From: Kordia aestuariivivens
GTDB taxonomy: Bacteria; Bacteroidota; Bacteroidia; Flavobacteriales; Flavobacteriaceae
Assembly: GCF_014397005.1 (NCBI RefSeq)
Contig: NZ_JACGWS010000010.1
Location: 62,001-126,000 of the forward strand
Length of the DNA stretch: 64,000 nt
Reading direction: 5' to 3'
Below are positions 45,032 to 53,584 of this stretch, piece after piece (the first letter of the stretch is position 1; each line of letters begins with the position of its first letter). Under the pieces are notes generated by a model. It searched no databases. It saw only the letters and a list, made by a program, of their open reading frames with translations, and was not told the origin of the DNA. Position numbers and translations under genes: made by a program.

Positions 45032-45106
45032 TATTTTTTCAATTTTTATTTAATTATAAAGTTAGCGTTTTCAGTATAAGTCTTATTTAAAGACTATGTT
45101 AGTTTT

Positions 45107-45118
45107 AAGTAACTACTT
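45107..45118. promoter_or_regulatory. candidate HxlR operator
   Basis: AAGTAACTACTT is an inverted repeat of AAGTA around a 2-bp centre, located 22 nt upstream of the -7 box of the cupin gene and 76 nt from the hxlR start. A second dyad (AAGTCTT and AAGACT at about 45078-45095) lies closer to hxlR. Confidence 0.55.
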
Positions 45119-45139
45119 GCTAAAATAATACTTATAATC

Positions 45140-45147
45140 TACTTTTG
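45140..45147 (+). promoter_or_regulatory. -7 promoter box of cupin-CPBP unit
   Basis: TACTTTTG is an exact TAnnTTTG match, ending 24 nt before the cupin ATG at 45172 and just downstream of the candidate HxlR operator. Confidence 0.55.
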
Positions 45148-45171
45148 GACTAAAGTATTAAAAAATTTATA

Positions 45172-45531
45172 ATGAAAGCAGTTAACCTAAAAGAGAAGTA
45201 TGACTTGTTTCACGATTATTGGAATCCTCGAATTGTAGCAGAATTAAATGGACAACACGTTAAAGTAGTCAAGGTAAAAGGAGAGCTAATTTGGCATCGT
45301 CATGAACATGAAGATGAGTTGTTTTATGTTATTAAAGGCAAACTAAAAATCTGCTTTGAGAACTCAGAAAAAACAATTAATGAAGGTGAATTATTTGTTG
45401 TTCCTAAAGGAATAACACATAAACCGATAGCTCAGGAAGAATGTTGGTTAGTACTATTTGAACCATCTGGCACAAAACATACAGGAGATCAAAAGTGCGA
45501 ACAAACAGTATCAAAATTTGAATGGATATAA
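45172..45531 (+). CDS. small cupin-domain protein
   Basis: The 119-residue protein is a single cupin barrel. Motif 1 is WHRHEHEDELFYVIKGKLKI with three His and one Glu as metal ligands; motif 2 is GELFVVPKGITHKPIA with the fourth His. The end is a short tail (HTGDQKCEQTVSKFEWI). It may bind a small molecule or act as an isomerase or dioxygenase; the substrate is unknown. It lies 12 nt before the CPBP gene and opposite the HxlR regulator. Confidence 0.88.
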   Translation: MKAVNLKEKYDLFHDYWNPRIVAELNGQHVKVVKVKGELIWHRHEHEDELFYVIKGKLKICFENSEKTINEGELFVVPKGITHKPIAQEECWLVLFEPSGTKHTGDQKCEQTVSKFEWI

Positions 45532-45543
45532 TCACGATATAGT

Positions 45544-46380
45544 ATGAAAAAAATTATTCAACATTGGGCTTCAAGAATTGTAATAGGTATTGTAGCTTGT
45601 GTCTTTGGCACATTCGTTATAAAAGAGTTTGTAACGCAACCTATTCTTGAGTTAATAATAGATTCTAAAGAAATCAGCGATGGAATTCAACAATTAGTAT
45701 CTGGCTTTTTAATTATTATAATTTACTATGTTTTGTATGTAAATTTAGAGAAAAGAAAACTGTATGAACTCGCACTAAACAAGTTTGGGAAAGACACTTC
45801 AATTGGCTTACTGACTGGTTTCGGACTTATTTCATTATGCGTACTTATTTTGTATGGATTGGGTTATTACGAAGCGTATGGTTTTAATGCATTTTCTGTT
45901 ATTTTACTTCCATTAACATTATTAATAGCTGCGGCTTTATTAGAAGAATTTGTATTTCGTGGCGTTATTTATAGAATTTTAGAAGAACGTTTTGGAACAA
46001 ACATCGCGTTGCTTCAAGCGTTGATTTTTGGCGTAGTTCATTATGGTAATGAAAATGCTACGATTACGTCGGTTTGGTTTGTGTTCATGCTTGGTGTTGT
46101 TTTGAGTCTTATGTATACGTATACGCAGCGACTTTGGCTGCCATTTTTCTTTCATCTTAGCTGGAATTTTGCCCAAATAGTATATGGAACACCACTTTCT
46201 GGAGATACTGATTTTAATGCGTTGCTAGCTAGTAAATTTAATGGACCTAGCTTGTTTATTGGTTCTGAATTTGGCTTAGAAGATTCTTTTTTCTCTATAC
46301 TGTTCATGACAGTACTTGCCATATATCTTTATTGGGTATGCAAGAAAAAAGGGAAGTTGAAATCTCTTACATCAGATTAA
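45544..46380 (+). CDS. CPBP-family intramembrane metalloprotease
   Basis: The 278-residue membrane protein has about eight helices. The family motifs are EEFVFRG (134-140), FGVVHYGNE and FHLSWNFAQIV, giving the Glu-Glu-Arg and two His needed for a CAAX-type (Abi) glutamic protease. Such proteins process prenylated proteins or take part in bacteriocin self-immunity in some bacteria; with peptide genes nearby, an immunity role is possible but only a guess. It is the second gene behind the cupin, under the presumed HxlR control. Confidence 0.88.
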   Translation: MKKIIQHWASRIVIGIVACVFGTFVIKEFVTQPILELIIDSKEISDGIQQLVSGFLIIIIYYVLYVNLEKRKLYELALNKFGKDTSIGLLTGFGLISLCVLILYGLGYYEAYGFNAFSVILLPLTLLIAAALLEEFVFRGVIYRILEERFGTNIALLQALIFGVVHYGNENATITSVWFVFMLGVVLSLMYTYTQRLWLPFFFHLSWNFAQIVYGTPLSGDTDFNALLASKFNGPSLFIGSEFGLEDSFFSILFMTVLAIYLYWVCKKKGKLKSLTSD

Positions 46381-46406
46381 TTTTAAAAAACTGAATATTC
46401 GAAGTA

Positions 46407-46519
46407 TTCTCGATACAATTTTCTATTTCGCTTTGCTTCATATAAAATCACTCGAATTGACGTTTAGTATTTCCAATCGTCATTTCGAGTGAATTTGTGA
46501 AACAAATTTGTATCGAGAA
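46407..46519. repeat. inverted-repeat element (TTCTCGATACAA ends)
   Basis: TTCTCGATACAA (46407-46418) pairs perfectly with TTGTATCGAGAA (46508-46519). Inside, TCACTCGAATTGACG (46448-46462) pairs with CGTCATTTCGAGTGA (46478-46492) with one or two mismatches. The whole of 113 bp can fold into one long hairpin. It is of a type I know to be scattered in flavobacterial genomes. It follows the CPBP gene and might also end transcription. Confidence 0.85.
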
Positions 46520-46582
46520 ATAGTTGAAATAAAAAAGCACTTTTAGTTTGTTTGTGGTGATAAGTTAGGCGTAGGTCATATG

Positions 46583-47155
46583 TTATTTTTCAGATAGAAT
46601 TTCTTCACTCAATCCTAAAATATATTTTATTGTTTTCTTTTGAGAATCATTTGTATGCTTTTCAGTATTATTAAGTTGAAAATAGTATTTCTCATCAGAT
46701 ATCACATTTTCTTTATCACGTTCCCTATTATTATAAATAGCAAAATATGCGTTTTCTTTTTTATAGTAGATGGTAATTTCTAATCTCCCTGAAGTTACAT
46801 TAGTAGTATCTTTATAATTGATTGTTTGATAGTATTCAGCTTTAACGACTTCGTTCGTTTTTTGATTCGTATATATATTTGTTACAAATCCTCCTGAACC
46901 AGTTTCTAGAAGTGAACGATCAAAAAATTGTAATGATCCTTCGATAATACGTGTAGTGATATATTTTGTACTGAATTCCATTTTATCAGAAATCTTAATC
47001 AAACTATCAGTTGTTGCATTTAATTTGGCAATTTCTGATGGTATTGAATTGTCATTCTTTTCTATAGAATCTTTTGCTTTACTTGTTTTCTTTGATGTAT
47101 TGAAAACACTGCAACCTGCAAAAACGATAAATACGATGTAGATGATTTTTTTCAA
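46583..47155 (-). CDS. hypothetical lipoprotein
   Basis: I do not recognise this 190-residue protein. A lipoprotein signal (IVFIVFAGC, Cys15) is followed by a Lys/Ser-rich linker, a helical stretch (residues about 38-60) and a beta-rich second half with TSGRLEITIYYKKENAYFAIYNN. It probably sits at a membrane surface. It is isolated between the inverted-repeat element and P4. Confidence 0.65.
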   Translation of the reverse strand: MKKIIYIVFIVFAGCSVFNTSKKTSKAKDSIEKNDNSIPSEIAKLNATTDSLIKISDKMEFSTKYITTRIIEGSLQFFDRSLLETGSGGFVTNIYTNQKTNEVVKAEYYQTINYKDTTNVTSGRLEITIYYKKENAYFAIYNNRERDKENVISDEKYYFQLNNTEKHTNDSQKKTIKYILGLSEEILSEK

Positions 47156-47266
47156 ATTGAGAAGAATTTACGGATAGTAATTAAGATAAAAAATCTAATG
47201 ACTTATTTTTAGTTTGTATATAGGCACAAGTTACAAACTTCCGCTAGCGTATGGATACACTTAGCT

Positions 47267-47288
47267 CTCTTTATTTATAAATTACGAT
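47267..47288. promoter_or_regulatory. half-conserved palindromic element upstream of P4
   Basis: The core ATTTATAAAT and right half TACGAT match the P1 palindrome; the left half has degenerated. It lies 33 nt before the -7-like box and 70 nt before the P4 ATG, the same layout as P1 and P2. Confidence 0.6.
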
Positions 47289-47320
47289 CAGCATTATTTT
47301 TTGTTTATTCTTTTTCCAAC

Positions 47321-47328
47321 TATTTTGG
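47321..47328 (+). promoter_or_regulatory. -7-like box of peptide P4
   Basis: TATTTTGG matches TAnnTTTG at seven of eight positions and has the same offset from the upstream element as in P1 and P2. Confidence 0.4.
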
Positions 47329-47357
47329 GTTAAATATTAATTTTAAAACCATTTACT

Positions 47358-47576
47358 ATGAAAAAAAAGAATCTTAAATTATTAAGTTTTAACAAAGAAT
47401 CAATCTCAACGCTACAATTTACAGATCAAATTAAAGGAGGTTCTGGTGGTTGTCAGCCTAGTGACATAATTCCACTTTGTCCAAGACCTGATGATACTTC
47501 AGCAAACGGATGTGAAACTGTACCAACTTATGAAACAATGACTTGTGCTAATTGGTCCTGTGCTTGTAATAAATAA
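47358..47576 (+). CDS. double-glycine precursor peptide P4 (class I lanthipeptide-like)
   Basis: The 72-residue peptide has a leader (LLSFNKESISTL, ending IKGG at 25-28) and a 44-residue core with six cysteines: CQPSDIIPLCPRPDD, NGCETVPTYE, then TMTCANWSCAC. The final TMTCA(D/N)WSC(G/A)C block is shared with P1 and P2, which are 9-10 kb away, and the promoter layout is also shared. It is followed after 143 nt by a terminator. A secreted protein with a cysteine-containing tail (48056) lies 480 bp downstream. Confidence 0.82.
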   Translation: MKKKNLKLLSFNKESISTLQFTDQIKGGSGGCQPSDIIPLCPRPDDTSANGCETVPTYETMTCANWSCACNK

Positions 47577-47719
47577 AAAGTTCAACATAATATTTCACTA
47601 AAGACAATTCACACAACTTTAACTTTTCCCAGTAAAATAAAGCCTTTCAAGCTGCGTTTATATAGTGAATCTTGTAGTTCAGGAACTATGAAAATAGTTC
47701 CATACTTTGTTAGTAATGA

Positions 47720-47751
47720 AAAGAGCAGCTTTTAAAGTTGCTCTTTTTTTT
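47720..47751 (+). terminator. terminator after P4
   Basis: AGAGCAGCTTT and AAAGTTGCTCT pair (one G-T wobble) across two or three loop bases and are followed by eight T. Confidence 0.88.
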
Positions 47752-47760
47752 GATCTTTAC

Positions 47761-47925
47761 TAATACCATTTTCACTTTAAAATTACTTACAAAAACTTGG
47801 GCTTTTTCCTTTATTCTTCAAAATAAAATTTAATCGTAGCTAAGGCTATGCTTAAATTTTCTTTTTTCCCTAAAGAAAAAATAACTGCCTTTTTATTGAG
47901 TAATTTTAAAGCAAAACTGATATAA
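47761..47925. repeat. MITE-like inverted-end element
   Basis: CTTTAAAATTACT (47775-47787) and AGTAATTTTAAAG (47899-47911) are exact inverted copies. Extending outwards the ends match at about 21 of 27 positions. The centre has CGTAGCTAAGGCTATGC, the inverse of the core at 41787-41805. No transposase is inside. Confidence 0.65.
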
Positions 47926-48055
47926 AACGATTTATATACTTCTTTGGTTTTACGTATTTTATGTACAATAACTGGTCTTTTCAATAGTTTTATGTTGATT
48001 ATCAGTTGATTGGTGAATTTATTGCTATCTTCAAATAGAAATAATATTCAAAATC

Positions 48056-50119
48056 ATGAAGAAACGTGTCCTGTCATTTTTTACATGCTTACTTTTAATC
48101 AACTATATATCGGCGCAACCTTCTGAATCTCAAAAGCCATCTTTAGACGCTAGATTCTATATTTCTACGGCAGATTTGAATGTATTACTCACAAATTTGC
48201 AAACAGCACCTTTTGTAAATGAAGGCTGTTCAGAAGGCGATTGCGAAAAAATGAACACCTATTACAATGCTTTATACAATCTACGAGAAGATGTACGGCA
48301 GTATTATTTAGCCTTAGACGCAAGTAAAAATATATCTAAAAATCAATGGTTTTTATACTTAGATCAGACGTATAAAAACGAAAACTTAAAATGGGCACTA
48401 ATTACAAATTTACGTTTTAAGGATGCTTGGGCTGGTGCTTCTTCATTCTTATTAGATGTAGCTTCTGGTGCGCAAATTTTCAAAGCAGGAAATCATATTT
48501 CTAAAAAAGGAATCGAGAAATTTTTACAAATACTAAATGATTTAGACGGTTTGTTGTCGCAAATAAATGCCTTGTACAAGCAAGTAAATACGGATAGTCA
48601 GGCAAATATTCTTTCTTCTGCAACTTCAGATGATTGGGCTAATTTGTATTCAGGATTAAAATCAGGATTGGATTTATTAGTGCAAGCTGTTGAGGTATAT
48701 AACAAAGTAGACGCGAGTTTAACAGGTTCAAAGCTTAAAAAAGCCCGAATTTCCAGAGGTTTTGCAATCACAGCGGCTGTTGGTCAATTGCTCAATATCT
48801 ATTCTAATTATGAGCGAAAAGGAATGAGAGACGCTATAAAAGAATTGGATAAAGTACTAAAACCAAACCAAGATGTGCAAACAGGTCATTACGATAAATA
48901 CATTTTAAAAAGAAAACGGTTAGATATTTTAGACAATATCAGAAAAGAAATCAATCTTCGGTATGACGGTGTATTTGATTTGAACCTACGTTGTAAAGGA
49001 ATCACGAAAAGAAAGCCCAGAAAAGCGATAGAAATTGGCGAACGCAAGTTTGGTAACGCATTAATGTATTACAAAGCGATACTATTGAAAACGACTCCTA
49101 ATTTGAAAAGTGCTTGGAAAGGTATTGAAGAATGTAATGAAATAGCTAGAAACATTCAGTTTATTGTGAATGATGGGCTTGGGAAAAAGCGTTCGACGTA
49201 TATAGAAATCATTCGAGAATCTGATCAGAAAAACTTATATACAGGTTCCACAAGTAGCAAAGCATCGATACTAAAATTATATCCAGATTCTTATACAATA
49301 GAAATTTATGATGGACATACATTCGATGGAATTCAAAGTCAAGGAACAACACTTAAAAACCTTGCTATCAAAGCAACGAAAGATAGTATTGTCACTTTAA
49401 GTCCTTACGGAAGAATAGAATTAAAAGTGGTTGATAAAGAAGGAAAGCTGCAAGAATTCAGGTATAGTTTCAAGAATAAAGAAAATAAAGAAATCGCGTA
49501 TGCGATGACTTCAAGTGCTAAAACGGTACGACGAGATTTACTGGCAGAAACATTCGATCTTGAATTGAGTTATAAATATAATTCGGAAAAAGAAATCAAG
49601 AAAAACATTAAAATTCAAGCAAATCAACTCAATAAATTACATTTTGTATACGATGATGGAACTTTTACACAAGAAGAAAATCCATTGGTAGAAACGGTCA
49701 ACGAAAGTGAAACTAGCACTTCAGATTTTAAACCGACAGCGCCTAAAGTCGCACCAGATGGTTGGGTTTCAGGAACAGTTTACAACACAACAAATGGTTC
49801 GTGCGATTGGAAAAATAAAACGCTAATCTTTATAAATCAAGGCGGATTTTTGATGAATTTAGCAACTGGTGAAATAAGCAAAGAAATCACAGTTCTGGCT
49901 GGAAAGGAAGCGAAAATTGCAGTTCCTGCGCGTGCTGAATCTTCTTTTTTAAGAGTATTTATGCTAGATGCAGATGGAAAACAGCGCATTTCTTTTTGGC
50001 TATTAAAAAAGCCGAAACATAATTGGTGGTATGCAGTTGGTTGCAATGATGGTTTTGGTTCGCAAAACACCTGTAATGATGGAAATGGAAACGCTGGTTG
50101 TGAATATTTGCCACATTGA
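48056..50119 (+). CDS. large hypothetical secreted protein with cysteine-containing tail
   Basis: I do not recognise this 687-residue protein. It has a signal peptide (MKKRVLSFFTCLLLINYISAQ). Residues about 30-330 are helical and may be coiled (ITTAAV-type and KELDKVLK runs). The middle (about 375-530) looks like beta-rich carboxypeptidase-regulatory-like folds (IEIYDGHTFDGIQS and VVDKEGKLQEFRYSFKNKE). The end (about 565-687) has WVSGTVYNTTNGSCDWKNKT and closes with a tail holding four cysteines (GCNDGFGSQNTCNDGNGNAG then CEYLPH). It follows P4 but with a terminator between, so a link is only suggested. Confidence 0.7.
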   Translation: MKKRVLSFFTCLLLINYISAQPSESQKPSLDARFYISTADLNVLLTNLQTAPFVNEGCSEGDCEKMNTYYNALYNLREDVRQYYLALDASKNISKNQWFLYLDQTYKNENLKWALITNLRFKDAWAGASSFLLDVASGAQIFKAGNHISKKGIEKFLQILNDLDGLLSQINALYKQVNTDSQANILSSATSDDWANLYSGLKSGLDLLVQAVEVYNKVDASLTGSKLKKARISRGFAITAAVGQLLNIYSNYERKGMRDAIKELDKVLKPNQDVQTGHYDKYILKRKRLDILDNIRKEINLRYDGVFDLNLRCKGITKRKPRKAIEIGERKFGNALMYYKAILLKTTPNLKSAWKGIEECNEIARNIQFIVNDGLGKKRSTYIEIIRESDQKNLYTGSTSSKASILKLYPDSYTIEIYDGHTFDGIQSQGTTLKNLAIKATKDSIVTLSPYGRIELKVVDKEGKLQEFRYSFKNKENKEIAYAMTSSAKTVRRDLLAETFDLELSYKYNSEKEIKKNIKIQANQLNKLHFVYDDGTFTQEENPLVETVNESETSTSDFKPTAPKVAPDGWVSGTVYNTTNGSCDWKNKTLIFINQGGFLMNLATGEISKEITVLAGKEAKIAVPARAESSFLRVFMLDADGKQRISFWLLKKPKHNWWYAVGCNDGFGSQNTCNDGNGNAGCEYLPH

Positions 50120-50139
50120 TAGTTACAATTTGCGCAAAA

Positions 50140-50277
50140 AAAAGAGGCTGTCTGAAAAGTTTTAAAAAGCTTCATTCTGAACTTGATTCAGAATCTCATT
50201 ACACTGATTTTCAATGATTATGAGAAACCGAATCAAGTTCGGTTTGACGAAACTTTGACTTTCTAGACAGCTTTAGG
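50140..50277. repeat. inverted-end repeat element (AGGCTGTCTGAAAAG ends)
   Basis: The left end GAGGCTGTCTGAAAAGTT and the right end GACTTTCTAGACAGCTT are inverted copies with few mismatches. Inside are ATTCTGAACTTGATTCAGAA (a dyad) and CCGAATCAAGTTCGG. A relative of the ATTCTGAA dyad occurs at 59700-59720. It lies between convergent 48056 and clpB and may act as a terminator for both. Confidence 0.75.
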
Positions 50278-50286
50278 TTATTTCAA

Positions 50287-52890
50287 TTATGCATTTACTA
50301 ATAAATCGGTTTGATTTCGAAAGACGAGTTTGTCATTAAACTCATCCAGCAAAATAATACTATCTACCGTGACTTTTCCGCTGAGAATTTCTTTGGAAAG
50401 TTCATTCAGTACTTTTCGCTGAATCACGCGTTTTACTGGTCGCGCACCAAACTGCGGATCGAATCCTTGTTGCGCTAAGTATGCAATTGCTTCTTCGGTT
50501 GCATCCAAGGTAATTTGCTGTTTTGCCAACATTTTTGTCACGCCTTTTAACTGTAAGCGAACAATTTCTTTAATATTTTCTTGTGATAATGGTGTAAACA
50601 TAACAATATCATCAATTCGATTTAAAAATTCTGGTCGAACGGTTTGTTTTAATAAACCTAAAACTTCCACTTTTGCCACTTCCATCGCTGTATCAATGTC
50701 TTTTACCGCTTTGAATTTTTCTTCAATAATATGACTTCCCATATTTGAAGTCATGATAATGATTGCATTCTTAAAATCGGCAACTCTACCTTTATTATCT
50801 GTCAAACGTCCTTCATCTAACACTTGTAACAGCACATTAAACGTATCAGGATGCGCTTTCTCAATTTCATCAAGCAATACCACAGAATATGGTTTTCTAC
50901 GCACAGCTTCCGTTAATTGTCCGCCTTCATCATAGCCAACGTATCCTGGAGGCGCACCCACCAATCTACTTACCGAATGTGATTCTTGGTATTCGCTCAT
51001 GTCAATTCGGGTCATTGCGCTTTCATCATCGAACAAATAGGCCGCAAGTGCTTTTGCCAATTCTGTCTTACCAACTCCGGTAGTTCCTAAGAAAAGGAAG
51101 GAACCAATTGGACGATTTGCGTCTTGCAATCCGGCGCGACTTCTACGAACCGCATCCGAAACGGCAATAATTGCTTCTTCTTGTCCAACGACACGTTTGT
51201 GCAATTCTGCTTCGAGTTGTAATAACTTTTCACGTTCACTTTGCAGCATTTTTGTCACAGGAATTCCTGTCCATTTCGCCACAACTTCCGCAATATCCTC
51301 ATTCGTTACTTCTTCTTTAATCAGCGCAGTTTCTTTATATAAAGACAATTCTTGCTGTAAATTATCTAACTGTTCTTGCGCTTCTTTTATTTTTCCGTAG
51401 CGCAATTCGGCAACTTTTCCATAGTTTCCTTCACGTTCTGCTCGTTCCGCTTCCGCGCGATAGTTCTCAATGGCTTCTTTTGTCGCTTGCACTTTATCAA
51501 CAACATCTTTTTCTGTCTGCCACTTTGCGAAAATTTCGTTACGTTCTTCTTTAAGATTTGCCAATTCTGCGTTTAAAGACTTTAGTTTTGTTTCATCTTT
51601 TTCACGCTTAATAGCTTCAATTTCAATTTCCAACTGCATGATGCGTCTGTCCAAAACATCTAAGTTTTCTGGTTTTGAATTAATTTCCATGCGTAATTTA
51701 GAAGCTGCTTCGTCAATTAAATCAATTGCTTTATCTGGCAAGAAACGATTTGTAATGTAGCGTTGCGATAATTCTACTGCTGCAATAATTGCTTCATCTT
51801 TGATTCGAACTTTGTGATGTGTTTCGTATTTTTCTTTGATTCCTCTCAGAATAGAAATCGCACTTTCTGTATCAGGTTCGTTCACCATAATTTTCTGGAA
51901 ACGACGTTCTAAGGCTTTGTCTTTTTCAAAGTATTTTTGATATTCATCTAAAGTCGTTGCACCAATTGCTCTGAGTTCGCCACGTGCCAATGCAGGTTTT
52001 AGAATGTTTGCTGCGTCCATCGCGCCTTGTCCGCCACCAGCACCAACTAAAGTGTGAATTTCGTCAATGAATAATACAATATCGCCATCTGCCGAAGTGA
52101 CTTCTTTGATAACCGCTTTTAAACGTTCTTCAAATTCTCCTTTAAATTTTGCACCTGCGATTAATGCGCCCATATCGAGCGAAAATATTTGTTTGTCTTT
52201 TAAGTTTTCGGGAACATCACCTTGAATGATTCGGTGTGCTAAACCTTCCGCAATAGCGGTTTTACCAACACCAGGTTCACCGACTAAGATTGGATTGTTT
52301 TTCGTTCTACGTGAAAGAATTTGCAATACTCTACGGATTTCTTCATCTCTACCAATAACAGGATCGAGTTTTCCATCATTTGCTAATTGATTTAAGTTGT
52401 TGGCGTATTTATTTAGCGAATTGTATGTTTCTTCTGCATTCGCAGATGTAACGCGTTCGCCTTTGCGCAATTCTTGAATCGCACTTTGTAAGCCTTTTTC
52501 AGTAACACCTTGATCTTTTAAGATTTGCGATATTTTACTTTTCGATTTGAAGATTGCCAAGACTAAATGTGACGTTGAAACGAATTCATCGCCCATATCT
52601 TTTGCAATAATACTTGCGTCTGTCAAGGTTTTTCCAGCCGCAGGCGAAAGCATGATATTTCCGCCACTTACTTTAGAAAAACTTGTCAGTGTACTTTCTA
52701 GAATTTGTTCTAATAAAGAAACATTTACATCTAGTTTTTTAAGTAGAAAGGGCAAAACATTGTCATCAACTTCCATGATTCCTTTAAAAAGGTGTTCATT
52801 TTCAATTTGTTGATGTCCGTATGTTTGCGTAAGTTGCTGCGCTTGTTGCACAGCTTCTTGTGATTTTATAGTATAATTATTAAAATTCAT
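50287..52890 (-). CDS. clpB: ATP-dependent chaperone ClpB
   Basis: ClpB pulls proteins out of aggregates together with DnaK. The 867-residue protein has the N-domain (about 1-150), AAA1 with Walker [16 protein letters not shown] and Walker [17 protein letters not shown], the coiled-coil middle domain (about 400-530), and AAA2 with [15 protein letters not shown] and [13 protein letters not shown]. Length and order are typical. It is a single gene with a 170-bp upstream gap; no CIRCE-like site was recognised. Confidence 0.97.
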   Translation of the reverse strand: MNFNNYTIKSQEAVQQAQQLTQTYGHQQIENEHLFKGIMEVDDNVLPFLLKKLDVNVSLLEQILESTLTSFSKVSGGNIMLSPAAGKTLTDASIIAKDMGDEFVSTSHLVLAIFKSKSKISQILKDQGVTEKGLQSAIQELRKGERVTSANAEETYNSLNKYANNLNQLANDGKLDPVIGRDEEIRRVLQILSRRTKNNPILVGEPGVGKTAIAEGLAHRIIQGDVPENLKDKQIFSLDMGALIAGAKFKGEFEERLKAVIKEVTSADGDIVLFIDEIHTLVGAGGGQGAMDAANILKPALARGELRAIGATTLDEYQKYFEKDKALERRFQKIMVNEPDTESAISILRGIKEKYETHHKVRIKDEAIIAAVELSQRYITNRFLPDKAIDLIDEAASKLRMEINSKPENLDVLDRRIMQLEIEIEAIKREKDETKLKSLNAELANLKEERNEIFAKWQTEKDVVDKVQATKEAIENYRAEAERAEREGNYGKVAELRYGKIKEAQEQLDNLQQELSLYKETALIKEEVTNEDIAEVVAKWTGIPVTKMLQSEREKLLQLEAELHKRVVGQEEAIIAVSDAVRRSRAGLQDANRPIGSFLFLGTTGVGKTELAKALAAYLFDDESAMTRIDMSEYQESHSVSRLVGAPPGYVGYDEGGQLTEAVRRKPYSVVLLDEIEKAHPDTFNVLLQVLDEGRLTDNKGRVADFKNAIIIMTSNMGSHIIEEKFKAVKDIDTAMEVAKVEVLGLLKQTVRPEFLNRIDDIVMFTPLSQENIKEIVRLQLKGVTKMLAKQQITLDATEEAIAYLAQQGFDPQFGARPVKRVIQRKVLNELSKEILSGKVTVDSIILLDEFNDKLVFRNQTDLLVNA

Positions 52891-53064
52891 AGCTGTATGT
52901 TATGTGTTTTTCTATAATTTTACAATTCTTATTCCAATTGTGAATAAGAGACAAAATGTCGGTTAAAGCGTGTGTTTACAAGACATTTTGGCATTTGAGC
53001 ATTTAAAAAGTTTGAAAGTTTTTTAAAAGCTTTTCGACTCACTGATTAAATTTACAACTTACCT

Positions 53065-53460
53065 ATGGGAATATTCAATAAAATGTTCGGAAGTTCTGAT
53101 GCTTCTGAAACTCCAGAGCCTTCAAAATTGCAATGGACGCCACTTACAAACGTTGATCAGTTAGACACTATTGTGGAAGAATCAAAAACACAACCTGTTG
53201 CTATTTTTAAGCATAGTACGCGTTGCGGAATTAGTAGAATGGTGATTAAGCAGTTTGAAAGTTCGTATGATTTGGAAGAAAATCAAATGAAAGTTTATTA
53301 TTTAGATTTATTGAATTACCGCCCAATTTCGGAAGAAATCGCAGCAAAATTCCAAGTATGGCATGAAAGTCCACAATTAGTTGTGCTAAAAAATGGTGTT
53401 ACAGTTGCGCATGCTTCACACAGTCAAATTAATGCTCTTTCTTTAGAACAGTACATTTAA
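53065..53460 (+). CDS. ytxJ: YtxJ-like bacillithiol-linked redox protein
   Basis: The 131-residue thioredoxin-fold protein has a single redox cysteine (Cys54 in KHSTRCGISRMV), VYYLDLLNYRPISEEIA and the cis-proline region HESPQLVVLKNG. It matches the YtxJ/DUF2847 family, linked to bacillithiol redox control, which also occurs in some Bacteroidota. It is divergent from clpB across 174 bp. Confidence 0.88.
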   Translation: MGIFNKMFGSSDASETPEPSKLQWTPLTNVDQLDTIVEESKTQPVAIFKHSTRCGISRMVIKQFESSYDLEENQMKVYYLDLLNYRPISEEIAAKFQVWHESPQLVVLKNGVTVAHASHSQINALSLEQYI

Positions 53461-53584
53461 CGTATTATTTTTCCATGTAAGCATAAGAATTAAGAATTTT
53501 TTAAGACAGATTTTACTTTCTTGTTTGTATCTTGAAACTATCATCATTCAATCAATCAAAAAACGTTCTTAAAATTAACTGCTC

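Larger units (their letters stand above)
47577..48055. other. 479-bp gap with terminator and MITE-like element
   Basis: It holds the P4 terminator (47720-47751) and a short element with inverted ends (47761-47925). The remainder, up to the gene at 48056, is AT-rich with no coding potential that I can see. Confidence 0.7.

Noticed and set aside
45544-46380. CPBP gene as a confirmed immunity gene for the peptides
   Set aside because: It lies in an HxlR-linked unit with a cupin and not in a transcription unit with any peptide gene.
51376-51760. Plus-strand ORFs opposite clpB
   Set aside because: They are antisense to the conserved ClpB middle domain and have biased composition typical of shadows.
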